NCBI GenBank assembly: GCA_903847415.1
Contig: CAINDR010000040.1
Span: 1 to 34,158 of the forward strand
Source of the DNA: Candidatus Falkowiibacteriota bacterium
GTDB lineage: Bacteria > Patescibacteriota > Patescibacteriia > Patescibacteriales > UBA12465
Length of the DNA: 34,158 nt
Direction: 5' to 3'
The notes beneath the pieces are model-generated. The model saw only the letters and a program-made list of their open reading frames with translations, searched no databases and was not told where the DNA came from. A program made the translations under genes and the position numbers. Below, piece after piece: positions 1 through 9,735 of the stretch (the stretch's first letter is position 1; every line of letters begins with the position of its first letter).

Positions 1-624
1 TATTTTTTTATTGCCCTAGTAGCAGCACTTTGGTTTTATTACAAACTTGATTGGACGGTTTTTCATTTACCATTTCTTGGTAGTTTTGAAATTGGTTGGT
101 GGTATATTCCTGTTTTTATTTTTATTATTGTTGCCACTTCTTTTTCAGTTAACGAGACCGACGGTTTGGATGGTTTAGCAGGGGGAACTTTGATGATTGC
201 CTATGGCTCTTTTGGTTTAATTGCTTTTATTCTTGGTCGTTATGATTTGGCAGTTTTTTGTGGTGTTATTATTGGCGCTCTTCTATCTTTTTTGTGGTTT
301 AATATTCCGCCAGCTCGTTTTTATTTGGGTGATACCGGTTCAATGAGCTTGGGCGTAACCCTAGGAGTGATTGCGATGCTCACCAATAGCGCACTTCTTT
401 TAATTCCAATTGGCTTTATTTTTTTAATTGAATCGTTATCAGTAATTATTCAGGTAATTTCAAAAAAAATATTTGCCAAAAAAGTTTTTCGTTCAGCACC
501 AATTCACCATCATTTTCAAGCGCTTGGTTGGTCAGAGGCAAAAATTGTGATGCGTTTTTGGTTAGTAGCCGCTGTCTCTTCGGCACTTGGATTAATGATC
601 TTTATTTTAGATAAAAATTTTTAA
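1..624 (+). CDS. mraY: Phospho-N-acetylmuramoyl-pentapeptide-transferase (MraY), 5' end outside window
   Basis: Frame 1 is open from base 1; contains NETDGLDGLAGG and a C-terminal APIHHHFQALGW motif, both typical of MraY. The track's start at 166 is an internal TTG; the gene continues upstream of the window. Confidence 0.93.
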   Translation, partial: YFFIALVAALWFYYKLDWTVFHLPFLGSFEIGWWYIPVFIFIIVATSFSVNETDGLDGLAGGTLMIAYGSFGLIAFILGRYDLAVFCGVIIGALLSFLWFNIPPARFYLGDTGSMSLGVTLGVIAMLTNSALLLIPIGFIFLIESLSVIIQVISKKIFAKKVFRSAPIHHHFQALGWSEAKIVMRFWLVAAVSSALGLMIFILDKNF

Positions 625-628
625 CAGC

Positions 629-1819
629 ATGCTTCAAAAAATACAAAAACTCTTTGCCCCGTTAAAAGGTGAACATCTTCCTGATCAAAAATTAATTGTT
701 GCTCTAGTCGCAATTCTACTTTTTGGTTTAGTAATGCTTTCTAGCGCTTCTTCGGTGGTTAGTTACATGAAAAATCAAAATAGTTATTATTATTTTAATC
801 ACCAATTAATTGCAATTATCCTCGGATCCCTGTCTTGTTATTTGATTTCTCGAGTAGACTATCATCGCTGGCAAAAGTTTGCCCTTTTTTTCTTATTTGC
901 ATCAATTGGTTTATTGATTTTGGTTTTTGTTCCTGGTTTGCGCTCAGAATACGGGTCAGCTCGTAGTTGGATTATTATTTTTGGACAATCTATTCAGCCA
1001 TCGGAGTTTGTGAAATTAGCCTTTTTGTTTTATTTGGCAGCCTGGCTGGAGGTTAAAAAAAATCAGCTAAATGATTATTCTCAAGGTATTTTGCCATTTT
1101 TAGCTATTTTGTTTTTGATTAGTTTTTTAATGTATTTACAGCCAGATTTAGGCACTTTGTTAATTTTAATCTCCACTTCAATTGCCGTTTTTTTTGTGGG
1201 CGGTGGTAATTTTAAGCACATTTTGCTAGTTTGTTTGTTGGGTGTAGTTGCCATCTTTCTTTTTTATCAAGTCTCAAATCGACCGATCGAGGGTGGAAGT
1301 GGTAAGTCCGATTATAAAGCTAGTCGTTTTCAATGTTTAAAAAATCCAAATGATGAAAAAACTAGACTTAATGAGTGTTATCAGGTGAATCAATCTTTAA
1401 TTGCTGTTGGTTCTGGTGGAATGTTCGGTCGTGGTCTTGGTCAAAGTCGTCAGAAATTCAATTATTTGCCAGAAGTTTATGGTGATGCAATTTTTCCAAT
1501 TATTTCTGAAGAAATTGGTTTTATTTTTAATCTTGCTTTTTTATTTTTGTTTGGTTTTATTTTTTATCGAGGTTATTTAATTGCTAAAAAGGCGCCAGAT
1601 GGCTTTGGTCGTAATCTAGCAATTGGTGTCGTTTTTTGGATAATTATTCAGACTTTTTTTAATGTCGGTGGAATGATTAACTTGATTCCAATGACTGGAG
1701 TGCCTCTGCCTTTTGTCAGTTATGGAGGAACAGCAATTATTTCTTTGATGATGGCGATGGGTCTGTTGATTAATATTAGTAAACAAACCAGGGAAGGATT
1801 AGGGGTAAAAAAACATTAA
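629..1819 (+). CDS. ftsW: SEDS family cell-division/peptidoglycan polymerase FtsW
   Basis: 396 aa polytopic protein; QPSEFVKLA, QPDLGTLLI, EEIGFI and GVPLPFVSYGGTA motifs; located between mraY and murG. Confidence 0.92.
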   Translation: MLQKIQKLFAPLKGEHLPDQKLIVALVAILLFGLVMLSSASSVVSYMKNQNSYYYFNHQLIAIILGSLSCYLISRVDYHRWQKFALFFLFASIGLLILVFVPGLRSEYGSARSWIIIFGQSIQPSEFVKLAFLFYLAAWLEVKKNQLNDYSQGILPFLAILFLISFLMYLQPDLGTLLILISTSIAVFFVGGGNFKHILLVCLLGVVAIFLFYQVSNRPIEGGSGKSDYKASRFQCLKNPNDEKTRLNECYQVNQSLIAVGSGGMFGRGLGQSRQKFNYLPEVYGDAIFPIISEEIGFIFNLAFLFLFGFIFYRGYLIAKKAPDGFGRNLAIGVVFWIIIQTFFNVGGMINLIPMTGVPLPFVSYGGTAIISLMMAMGLLINISKQTREGLGVKKH

Positions 1820-1821
1820 TC

Positions 1822-2928
1822 ATGATTATGGCAAAAAAATCAAAAAAAATTATTATTGCTTTAAGTGGCGGTGGCACTGGCGGACCAGTCATTCCACTTT
1901 TAAATATTCTTCGGGTGATTAAACGTCATCATCCGCAGGTGGAGTTTATTTTTTTTGGAACAATTAATGGTCCAGAGGTGTCTTTGATTGAAGATGAACG
2001 AGAAAATTTAGACATTGATTATCTTAAGATTTATTCAGGAAAGTGGAGGCGTTATCTTTCTTGGCGCAATTTTTTAGATCCCCTGTTGATTATTTTAGCT
2101 TTTTTTCAGTCGCTGTTTTTGTTATTAAAATATCGTCCCAAAGTTTTTTTCTCTGCTGGCGCTTTTGTCGCTGTTCCTCCGGCTTGGGCGGCAAAGTTTT
2201 TAGGAATTCCAGTGTTTATGCACCAGCAAGATTTGCGACCAGGTTTAGCGAATAAGCTAATTGCGCCAATTGCTTCGCTCAAAACTGTAACCTTTGAAAA
2301 ATCTTTAGCGGACTATCCTCAAGCAATTTGGCTTGGCAATCCTGTTAATCAAGAAGAACTGAGTTCTGCAATTTTGGCAAAACAAGATACATTTCGAAAA
2401 TATCATTTAAAAAATAATCTTCCAGTGATTTTAGTGACTGGCGGCAGAACTGGTGCTGATTTTTTTAACAATTTAATTTTAGATAGTTTGAAAAAATTAA
2501 CTCCGAATTTTCAAATCGTTCACTTAAGTGGTGATGGCAAGAAGCGCGGAGGGGAGATGTTGAATTATCAGTCTTATGATTTTTTGGCTCACAGCGAATT
2601 ATTAAAATTAATGGCCGCTAGTGATTTAGTGGTTTCTCGTTGCGGACTAAGCACTCTGACCGAGTTGGCTTTTTTAGGGAAACCAGCAATTTTAATTCCC
2701 ATGCCAAATTCTCATCAGGAAGATAATGCGGAAGTATTTTCTTCAGCCGCTATTATTCTTAAACAACAACAATTAAATGTCGATATTTTTGTTCAAACGA
2801 TTTGCGAGCTTTTTAAGGATCCATCAGAAATATTAAGAATGTCTCAAGAAATTAAAACTTTAATTAAACCAGGCGCTGCTGAGTTTTTGGCAGAAAAAAT
2901 TTATGAATATTCAGGGGAAAAAAATTAA
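1822..2928 (+). CDS. murG: UDP-N-acetylglucosamine--N-acetylmuramyl-(pentapeptide) pyrophosphoryl-undecaprenol GlcNAc transferase (MurG-like)
   Basis: GGGTGG N-terminal loop, AGAFVAVPPAWAAKFLGIPVFMHQQD, SRCGLSTLTELAFLGKPAILIPMPNSHQEDNA; position after ftsW. Confidence 0.9.
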   Translation: MIMAKKSKKIIIALSGGGTGGPVIPLLNILRVIKRHHPQVEFIFFGTINGPEVSLIEDERENLDIDYLKIYSGKWRRYLSWRNFLDPLLIILAFFQSLFLLLKYRPKVFFSAGAFVAVPPAWAAKFLGIPVFMHQQDLRPGLANKLIAPIASLKTVTFEKSLADYPQAIWLGNPVNQEELSSAILAKQDTFRKYHLKNNLPVILVTGGRTGADFFNNLILDSLKKLTPNFQIVHLSGDGKKRGGEMLNYQSYDFLAHSELLKLMAASDLVVSRCGLSTLTELAFLGKPAILIPMPNSHQEDNAEVFSSAAIILKQQQLNVDIFVQTICELFKDPSEILRMSQEIKTLIKPGAAEFLAEKIYEYSGEKN

Positions 2929-4321
2929 AACTGCTTATTTTATTGGTGTTAAGGGTGTCGGGATGACGATGTTGGCACAATTTCTTAGTCAGCATGGCGT
3001 TTTAGTTTCCGGCTCCGATGTTCCGGAAACTTTTATGACTGACCAGGTGCTTAAAAAAGCAGGGGTAAAAATTTTTGCCGGGTTTGATGCCAAACAAGTA
3101 ATTGAAGCCGATTTGATTGTTTATTCAATTGCCTATAACCAGAAAAACAATTGTGAAGTCGCTAATTTGAATCATTTTCAAAAATCTTTAATTCTTAATT
3201 TTTCGGAAGCAGTTGGTGCTGTTTTTAGTGCTCATCATGGAATTGCGGTTTGTGGTAGTCACGGGAAAACAACAACCTCCGCTTGGTTGGGTTATGTTTT
3301 GCAGAAGGCTGGTTTAGAACCAAATGTTTTAGTTGGCGCACGGGTGCCACAATTTAAAGGGAGCGCGATTTCAGGGAAATCTAAGTTGTTTGTTGCTGAG
3401 GCGGATGAATATGGCAATAAATTGCGATACTTCTCACCACAAGGAGTTTTGTTAAATAATATTGACTATGATCATCCAGATTATTTCAAAACTAAAAAAG
3501 CTTATTTTCAAGTGTTTGTTGATTTTATCAAAAAGATTCCAGCAAAAGGATTTTTAGTGGTAAACGTTCAAGATAAGCAAGCGATTGAGGCGGCAAAATT
3601 TTGTCCAGGAAGAGTTTTTCCGTATGCAGTTGTAAATAGTAAAGATGAGGCGGAGTACTGGACTCAAAAAGGAATTTTGACTGGCTATGATGCAATACTT
3701 AAAGATGGACAACAATATTTTAAAATTTTTGGGCAATCTGGCTTATTTAAAATAAAATTATTAGGTGCTCATAATATTGCCAATGCTTTAGCAGTCATTG
3801 CCGGAGCACTTGCCCTAGGCTTAGAAATAAAAGAAATTAAAAAACATTTAGCCACCTTTTCTGGCACCGCAAGACGAGCAGAGTTGCTCGGTGAATTTAA
3901 TGGTGTGAGAATCTTTGATGATTACGCTCATCACCCCTCTGAAGTTCAGGCGACAGTTAAAGCTTTTCGCGAGGCATATCTAGACAAAAAGTTAATTGTC
4001 TTTTTTCATCCCCACACTTTTACTCGCACCAAAGCTCTTTTTGCTGATTTTGTAAAAAGTTTTCCTGGTGTCGATTTTCTCGGTATTTTGGAAATATATG
4101 GTTCGGCTAGAGAAAAGCAGGGAGGAGTTTCCAGTCGTGATTTAGTGAATGTAATTAATAACAAAAATAAACTTGAAAAACGCAGACAAACTGTTCAGTA
4201 TTTCAGAGATTTAAACGAAGCCGAAGTTTATTTGAGGAAAAATCTTCAAGCTGGCGAAGTTTTGTTGTTAATGGGAGCAGGCGACATTTTTCGAATAGGA
4301 GAAAAATTACTGAAAAGTTAA
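2903..4321 (+). CDS. murC: UDP-N-acetylmuramate--L-alanine ligase (MurC); overlaps murG by 26 nt
   Basis: GVKGVGM, CGSHGKTTTSAW, EADEYGNKL, DDYAHHPSEVQAT, FHPHTFTRTKAL motifs of Mur ligases/MurC. Confidence 0.92.
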   Translation: MNIQGKKIKTAYFIGVKGVGMTMLAQFLSQHGVLVSGSDVPETFMTDQVLKKAGVKIFAGFDAKQVIEADLIVYSIAYNQKNNCEVANLNHFQKSLILNFSEAVGAVFSAHHGIAVCGSHGKTTTSAWLGYVLQKAGLEPNVLVGARVPQFKGSAISGKSKLFVAEADEYGNKLRYFSPQGVLLNNIDYDHPDYFKTKKAYFQVFVDFIKKIPAKGFLVVNVQDKQAIEAAKFCPGRVFPYAVVNSKDEAEYWTQKGILTGYDAILKDGQQYFKIFGQSGLFKIKLLGAHNIANALAVIAGALALGLEIKEIKKHLATFSGTARRAELLGEFNGVRIFDDYAHHPSEVQATVKAFREAYLDKKLIVFFHPHTFTRTKALFADFVKSFPGVDFLGILEIYGSAREKQGGVSSRDLVNVINNKNKLEKRRQTVQYFRDLNEAEVYLRKNLQAGEVLLLMGAGDIFRIGEKLLKS

Positions 4322-4361
4322 GCTTATCTCCTTTTTTGTAATATTGTTAAAATAAAAATAG

Positions 4362-4390
4362 CCTGTTATTCGCCAAATAGCAGGTTTTTT
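4362..4390 (+). terminator. Rho-independent terminator downstream of murC
   Basis: CCTGTTATT-cgcca-AATAGCAGG (9 bp, one G-U) followed by TTTTTT. Confidence 0.82.
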
Positions 4391-4465
4391 GTAATTTTCT
4401 TTCGCTTTCTTCGTATTCATTATATAGTGTTTAGTAGATAAACCAGTTTTTTAGTTTAGTTTTAT

Positions 4466-6256
4466 ATGAAAAATCAAGAAAAATTAGAAAAACCAGAAGA
4501 AACAATCAGCTGGCAACGTTTTTGGCTGGCTTTGTGGGACTTATTTAGCGATTTTCATCGGCAGATTTTTGTTTTGTTCGGTATTGCCGCCTTTACTGCT
4601 GGTTTAGATCTGATTCAGCCATATATTTTGAAATTTGTTGTTGATGGTTTAATTAATTTTAGTCAGACAGGGATTAGTCATTTACTCTGGTTAATTGCTT
4701 TTTATTTAGCTGCCAATGAAACTCGTTCGTTGATTCAATATTTTAGTGATCGAAAGATACTTCGTTTTTTAGTAGATATTGAATATTTTCTAGCAATTAA
4801 AGCGCAGCAAAAATTGACTTATCTCAGTCTAGGTTATCACGAAAAGGAAAATACTGGCGCTAAAATAGTCAAGATTGAAAGGGGAATTGATCGCATTTCT
4901 CAATTTTGTGGTAACGCTTTGTGGGAGATTTTTCCAACAATTATTCAGTTAATCTTTACGAGTATCATTTTGTTTTTGAATGACTGGCGAATTGGTTCCT
5001 CATTTTTATTGTTTGCACCGCTATTTATTTTTATTACCTATTGGTCGAACAAAAAAATGTATCCAGTGCGTAAGCAATTATACAAAGATTATGAAATGGC
5101 CTCCGGAAAAACAGCTCAATCAATTATCAATATCAATGCTGTTCAATCTTTTGTTCAAGAAAAACGAGAACTAAAAGAAATTGATCAGATTAAAATGAGA
5201 ATCAAGGAGAATGATAATCGTCAGTTTGGCTGGATGATGAAGATTGGTTTGTATCGTAATGCAATTGTTGACCTCGGTCGAGCTGCCGTCTTGTTTTTAG
5301 GAGTCTATTTAGTTTATTCAGGAGCACTAAGTGTTGGTTCTTTGATTTTTGTATTCACTCTCAGTGAGAAAGCCTATGGTTCTCTTTATCGTTTATCTCG
5401 CTTTTATGACAAAATGGAAGAAGGTCGTGAAGGGATTAATCGTTTATTAAAGCTATTTAACACCCCGAGAGATATTGCTAATAAACCAAATGCTTCAAAG
5501 CCAAATAAAATTAATGGTGATTTGGAATTTAAAAATGTTTCATTTTTTTACTCAGAAAATTCTAGTCCAGCGATTAGTAATTTAAATTGTAAAATTCCTG
5601 CTGGTGCGGTGACTGCTTTAGTTGGTCCTTCCGGTGGTGGGAAAACGACAATTGCTCGTTTGTTGTATCGTCATTACGATCCGCAACAGGGGGCGGTTTT
5701 ATTGGATGGAAAAGATTTGAAAGATTTTGATCTATATTCTTTTCGTAAATTTTTTGCCATTGTCCCACAAGAGGTAGAAATTTTTGATCTATCCATTAAA
5801 GAAAATATTGCCTATGCTAAGCCAGGAGCATCTTTTCAGGAAATTAAGGCTGCTGCACGGATTGCTAATGCTGAGGAATTTATTGATAAGCTCGATAAGA
5901 AATATGACACCATGGTTGGTGAGAGAGGAATTAAGCTTTCTGGCGGACAACGACAACGACTCGGGATTGCTCGAGCAATTTTGGCTAATCCAAAAGTTTT
6001 AATTTTTGATGAGGCAACTTCTAATCTTGATAGTCAGAGCGAAAGATTAATTCAGGATGCAATGGATAAAATTAGTAAAGGACGCACAATGATTATTATT
6101 GCTCATCGCTTAAGTACCATTAGAAAAGCCGACAAGATTATTGTTTTGGAGGGTGGAAAATTAGCAGAAAGTGGCAGTCATCAAGAATTAGCGAGAATTA
6201 ACGGTGGCTTGTATTCAAAGTTGATTAAATTGCAGGAGTTAGGAGAGGTCAAATAA
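4466..6256 (+). CDS. ABC exporter, fused transmembrane and ATPase domains (MsbA/lipid-exporter-like)
   Basis: 596 aa; N-terminal TM domain, Walker A GPSGGGKTT, signature LSGGQRQRLGIARAI, Walker B VLIFDEATSNLD, H-loop AHRLSTI. Confidence 0.92.
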   Translation: MKNQEKLEKPEETISWQRFWLALWDLFSDFHRQIFVLFGIAAFTAGLDLIQPYILKFVVDGLINFSQTGISHLLWLIAFYLAANETRSLIQYFSDRKILRFLVDIEYFLAIKAQQKLTYLSLGYHEKENTGAKIVKIERGIDRISQFCGNALWEIFPTIIQLIFTSIILFLNDWRIGSSFLLFAPLFIFITYWSNKKMYPVRKQLYKDYEMASGKTAQSIININAVQSFVQEKRELKEIDQIKMRIKENDNRQFGWMMKIGLYRNAIVDLGRAAVLFLGVYLVYSGALSVGSLIFVFTLSEKAYGSLYRLSRFYDKMEEGREGINRLLKLFNTPRDIANKPNASKPNKINGDLEFKNVSFFYSENSSPAISNLNCKIPAGAVTALVGPSGGGKTTIARLLYRHYDPQQGAVLLDGKDLKDFDLYSFRKFFAIVPQEVEIFDLSIKENIAYAKPGASFQEIKAAARIANAEEFIDKLDKKYDTMVGERGIKLSGGQRQRLGIARAILANPKVLIFDEATSNLDSQSERLIQDAMDKISKGRTMIIIAHRLSTIRKADKIIVLEGGKLAESGSHQELARINGGLYSKLIKLQELGEVK

Positions 6257-6296
6257 ATCTCTGGAAAATTATTGAAAATAGCAGTAGAATATCAAT

Positions 6297-7313
6297 ATGT
6301 TACATATCGAAAAAAACTTTGAACTCCAAAAACTTAATACCCTCAAGCTTGCAGCAAAGGCAGAGTTTTTTGCCGTTGTTTCCAATAAAGAAGAGCTTTT
6401 GGGAGCGATTTCCTGGTCGAAAGCAAAAAATGTGCCAATCTTTGTTTTGGGTGGTGGTTCTAATATTCTAATTAGCAAAAAGATTAAGGGTTTAGTTTTG
6501 AAGAATGAAATTAAAGGAACAGGAATATTAGCAGAAGATCGGGAGTCAGTTACTTTTTCCGCTTTATCTGGTGAGAACTGGACTCACTTTGTTCATTTAG
6601 CTGCAGAGAATGGTTGGTATGGGGTGGAAAATCTCTATTTAGTGCCTGGCACCGTTGGGGCAGCCCCAGTGCAAAATATTGGCGCCTATGGTGTTGAGTT
6701 GAAAGATACTTTTGATCATTTAGTTGCTATCAATTTGGAAACCGGTAAAGAAAAAATTTTTACAATCAAAGATTGCCACTTTGCCTATCGCAATAGTATT
6801 TTTAAGAATAAGTTAAAAGGAAAATATTTTATTTATTCCGTTGCCTTGCGTTTAAATAAAAAAGCCAGTTTAAAATTGGATTATGGTGATATTCGGGTTA
6901 AGTTGTTAGAAAAGGGAATCAAGAAGCCAAATTTGAAGCAAGTAGTTTCTGTGATTCAGGAGATTCGCAACAGCAAGTTGCCTTCGCCAGCAGTCTTGGC
7001 TAATGCCGGTTCTTTCTTTAAGAATCCAGAAATCAGTATCTCGGAGTTTAGAAAATTAGAAACATCATTTCCTGATATCAAAAGCTTTCCGACTGGGAAG
7101 AAAGTTAAGATTCCAGCTGGATGGTTAATTGAGAAAGCAGGCTTTAAGGGTAAAAAATTTGGTTCGGTTGGTGTGTATGAAAAACAAGCTTTAATTCTTG
7201 TTAATTATGGCGGGGCAACAGCAAGAGATTTATTGGCTTTAGTTAAAGATATTAAAAAAACCGTGAAGAAGTTATTTACTATTGATTTGGAGGAGGAAGT
7301 TAATATAATATAA
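6297..7313 (+). CDS. murB: UDP-N-acetylenolpyruvoylglucosamine reductase (MurB)
   Basis: FVLGGGSNILIS, PGTVGAAPVQNIGAYGVE, YRNSIFK, NAGSFFKNP, AGWLIEKAGFKG motifs. Confidence 0.95.
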   Translation: MLHIEKNFELQKLNTLKLAAKAEFFAVVSNKEELLGAISWSKAKNVPIFVLGGGSNILISKKIKGLVLKNEIKGTGILAEDRESVTFSALSGENWTHFVHLAAENGWYGVENLYLVPGTVGAAPVQNIGAYGVELKDTFDHLVAINLETGKEKIFTIKDCHFAYRNSIFKNKLKGKYFIYSVALRLNKKASLKLDYGDIRVKLLEKGIKKPNLKQVVSVIQEIRNSKLPSPAVLANAGSFFKNPEISISEFRKLETSFPDIKSFPTGKKVKIPAGWLIEKAGFKGKKFGSVGVYEKQALILVNYGGATARDLLALVKDIKKTVKKLFTIDLEEEVNII

Positions 7314-7338
7314 AGAAATAATTTTTATTGATAAATAT

Positions 7339-9138
7339 ATGACCGCAACTGAACTACGTCAAAAATATTTAGATTTTTTTCGCTCAAAGAATCACGCAGT
7401 GATTAGGAGCGCTTCTTTGTTGCCAGAAAATGATGCAACAGTGCTATTTAATACTGCCGGTATGCAGCCTTTAGTGCCATATCTTTTGGGAGAAAAACAC
7501 CCAGGTGGTGCGCGACTAGCCAGCGCTCAGAAGTGTGTGCGAACCGATGATATCGATGAAGTTGGCGATGAAACGCATCATACCTTTTTCGAAATGATGG
7601 GCAATTGGTCTTTGGGAGATTATTTTAAAGATGAATCAATCGCTTGGAGTTGGGAATTATTAACCTCTCCGGAGTGGCTGAATCTTGATCCAAAGCTTTT
7701 GGCCGTTTCGGTTTTTGAGGGTGATAAGGATGCACCTTTTGATGAAGAATCTTTTAATCTCTGGCGATCACTCGGGGTGCCAGTCGAACGGATTGCTAAA
7801 TTACCAAAAAAGAATAATTGGTGGGGTCCAGCTGGGGCGACTGGTCCTTGTGGTCCGGACACCGAAATTTTTTATTGGACTGGTGATATTAATGAAGTGC
7901 CAAGTTCATTTAATGATGATCACGAGAAATGGGTAGAAATTTGGAACAATGTTTTCATGCAATATAACAAACAGGCTGATGGCTCATTTGAATTGTTAAG
8001 CCAGCAGAATGTTGATACTGGTCTTGGCCTCGAGCGAGTTACTGCGGTTTTAAATCATTGTGATAATTATCAGACGGATTTATTTAAAAATATAATTTCT
8101 AAAATCGAAGAGTTATCCGGAAAAAAATATAATGATAGTAACGAAATAAAAAAAGCGATGCGCGTCATTGCTGACCACGTCAAAGCCTCAACGATGATTA
8201 TCGGGGATGAGAAGGGAGTTGCTCCAAGCAATACCGATCAAGGATATATTGTTCGCCGTTTACTTCGTCGAGCAATGCGTTTTGCTCGTCAATTAGAAAT
8301 AAATAAGACAAACTGGCTAAAAGAATTAGCGATGGCGGTTATTAATGATTATGAAAAAATTTATCCAGAGCTAAGAACTAATGAAAATTTTGTTTACTTG
8401 GAATTAGATAAAGAAGAAGAAAAATTTAGCCGTACTTTAGAAAAAGGCTTGTTGGAATTCAATAAGTTGGGTGGCGCCTCTATTGATGGTGTTTCCGCTT
8501 TTAATTTGTACCAGAGTTACGGTTTCCCCCTCGAGATCACGGAAGAACTAGCTAAGGAGAAGGGAATGACTGTCGATAAAAAGGGTTTTGATCTTGAATT
8601 GGAAAAACATCAAGAACTATCTCGCACCGCTTCCGCTGGTAAATTTAAGGGTGGATTAGCCGATAACAGTGAGGAAACCACCAAGCTTCATACTGCAGCT
8701 CATTTATTACTAGCAGCCCTGAGGAGAGTTTTGGGAGAAGGGGTTACTCAGAAAGGTAGTAACATTACTGCTGAGCGTTTGCGCTTCGATTTTTCGTATC
8801 CAGAGAAAATGACTAGTGAACAGGTTACTGAAGTTGAAAAATTGGTAAATCAAGCAATTAGCGACAAGTTAGAGGTTGGTTGCGAAGAATTGTCACTAGA
8901 TGAGGCAAAAAATACGGGAGCAATGGGAGTTTTTGATTCCAAGTACGGGGAGAAGGTTAAGGTTTATACGGCTGGTATTAATAATGAAGAAAGTCCATCG
9001 AAATGGGAGGGCGTCTTTTCTCGTGAAATTTGCGGGGGACCACATGTCAAAAATACTGGCGAATTAGGTCATTTTAAGATTCAAAAAGAGGAATCTTCTA
9101 GCTCTGGCGTGAGGAGAATTAAGGCGATTTTGGAGTAG
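7339..9138 (+). CDS. alaS: Alanyl-tRNA synthetase, short form ending after the editing domain
   Basis: MTATELRQKYLDFFRSKNH...FNTAGMQPLVPYLLG, class II core; editing-domain zinc motifs HTAAH and CGGPH; 599 aa. Confidence 0.95.
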   Translation: MTATELRQKYLDFFRSKNHAVIRSASLLPENDATVLFNTAGMQPLVPYLLGEKHPGGARLASAQKCVRTDDIDEVGDETHHTFFEMMGNWSLGDYFKDESIAWSWELLTSPEWLNLDPKLLAVSVFEGDKDAPFDEESFNLWRSLGVPVERIAKLPKKNNWWGPAGATGPCGPDTEIFYWTGDINEVPSSFNDDHEKWVEIWNNVFMQYNKQADGSFELLSQQNVDTGLGLERVTAVLNHCDNYQTDLFKNIISKIEELSGKKYNDSNEIKKAMRVIADHVKASTMIIGDEKGVAPSNTDQGYIVRRLLRRAMRFARQLEINKTNWLKELAMAVINDYEKIYPELRTNENFVYLELDKEEEKFSRTLEKGLLEFNKLGGASIDGVSAFNLYQSYGFPLEITEELAKEKGMTVDKKGFDLELEKHQELSRTASAGKFKGGLADNSEETTKLHTAAHLLLAALRRVLGEGVTQKGSNITAERLRFDFSYPEKMTSEQVTEVEKLVNQAISDKLEVGCEELSLDEAKNTGAMGVFDSKYGEKVKVYTAGINNEESPSKWEGVFSREICGGPHVKNTGELGHFKIQKEESSSSGVRRIKAILE

Positions 9139-9161
9139 ATTATTTTTTCTCGTCAAGACTA

Positions 9162-9190
9162 TTGACATCACTGCGCGTTTCCCATATAAT
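9162..9190 (+). promoter_or_regulatory. Consensus sigma70-type promoter for the infA/alpha operon
   Basis: TTGACA (9162-9167), 17-nt spacer, TATAAT (9185-9190), both perfect consensus; ~90 nt upstream of infA. Confidence 0.88.
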
Positions 9191-9281
9191 GTAGCTATAT
9201 TAAATTTAAACAAGCTAACTTGTTTTATATTTTGAAGATTTTGATAAAATCGCTTTGTTTTTATCAAATTTTTTTGTGTTA

Positions 9282-9548
9282 ATGTCAAAGGCAAAACGAA
9301 AGACTAAGGAAAAGGTAGAGACTGGTGATACTTTAAACGCCAAAGATTTTATTGAAATGCAGGGCGAAGTATTAGAATTAATGCCAGCCGCCACATTTCG
9401 CGTCGCTATCGCTGGCGGCCATGAAATTTTGGCTCATTTATCAGGTCGAATGAGAATGAATAAAATTCGTTTGCTTCCAGGCGACAAAGTGAAGCTTCAA
9501 ATTAGTCCCTATGATTTGACCAAAGGTCGAATCACTTACCGACTCTAG
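9282..9548 (+). CDS. infA: Translation initiation factor IF-1
   Basis: [60 protein letters not shown]; internal ATG at 9282 preferred to the track start 9255. Confidence 0.93.
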   Translation: MSKAKRKTKEKVETGDTLNAKDFIEMQGEVLELMPAATFRVAIAGGHEILAHLSGRMRMNKIRLLPGDKVKLQISPYDLTKGRITYRL

Positions 9549-9596
9549 TCATTAAAGGTTCAGTAGAAATTATCAAGATATTAATTTAGATTTTAT

Positions 9597-9710
9597 ATGA
9601 AAGTAAGAGCGAGTGCGAAGAAAATTTGTAAAGACTGCAAGGTGGTTCGTCGCAAAGGACGAGTCCATGTTATTTGTGAAAACCCTAAGCACAAGCAAAG
9701 ACAAGGGTAA
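9597..9710 (+). CDS. rpmJ: 50S ribosomal protein L36, zinc-binding (C+) form; too short for the ORF track
   Basis: Manual translation: [37 protein letters not shown]; between infA and rpsM as expected. Confidence 0.95.
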   Translation: MKVRASAKKICKDCKVVRRKGRVHVICENPKHKQRQG

Positions 9711-9735
9711 TTTTATTATTTTGTAATTATTTTGT

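Noticed and set aside
2043-2255. Overlapping +1 ORF inside murG (70 aa), and similar in-gene ORFs such as 4980-5174, 7685-7936, 21378-21599, 26711-26950
   Set aside because: Out-of-frame shadows of confidently assigned genes.
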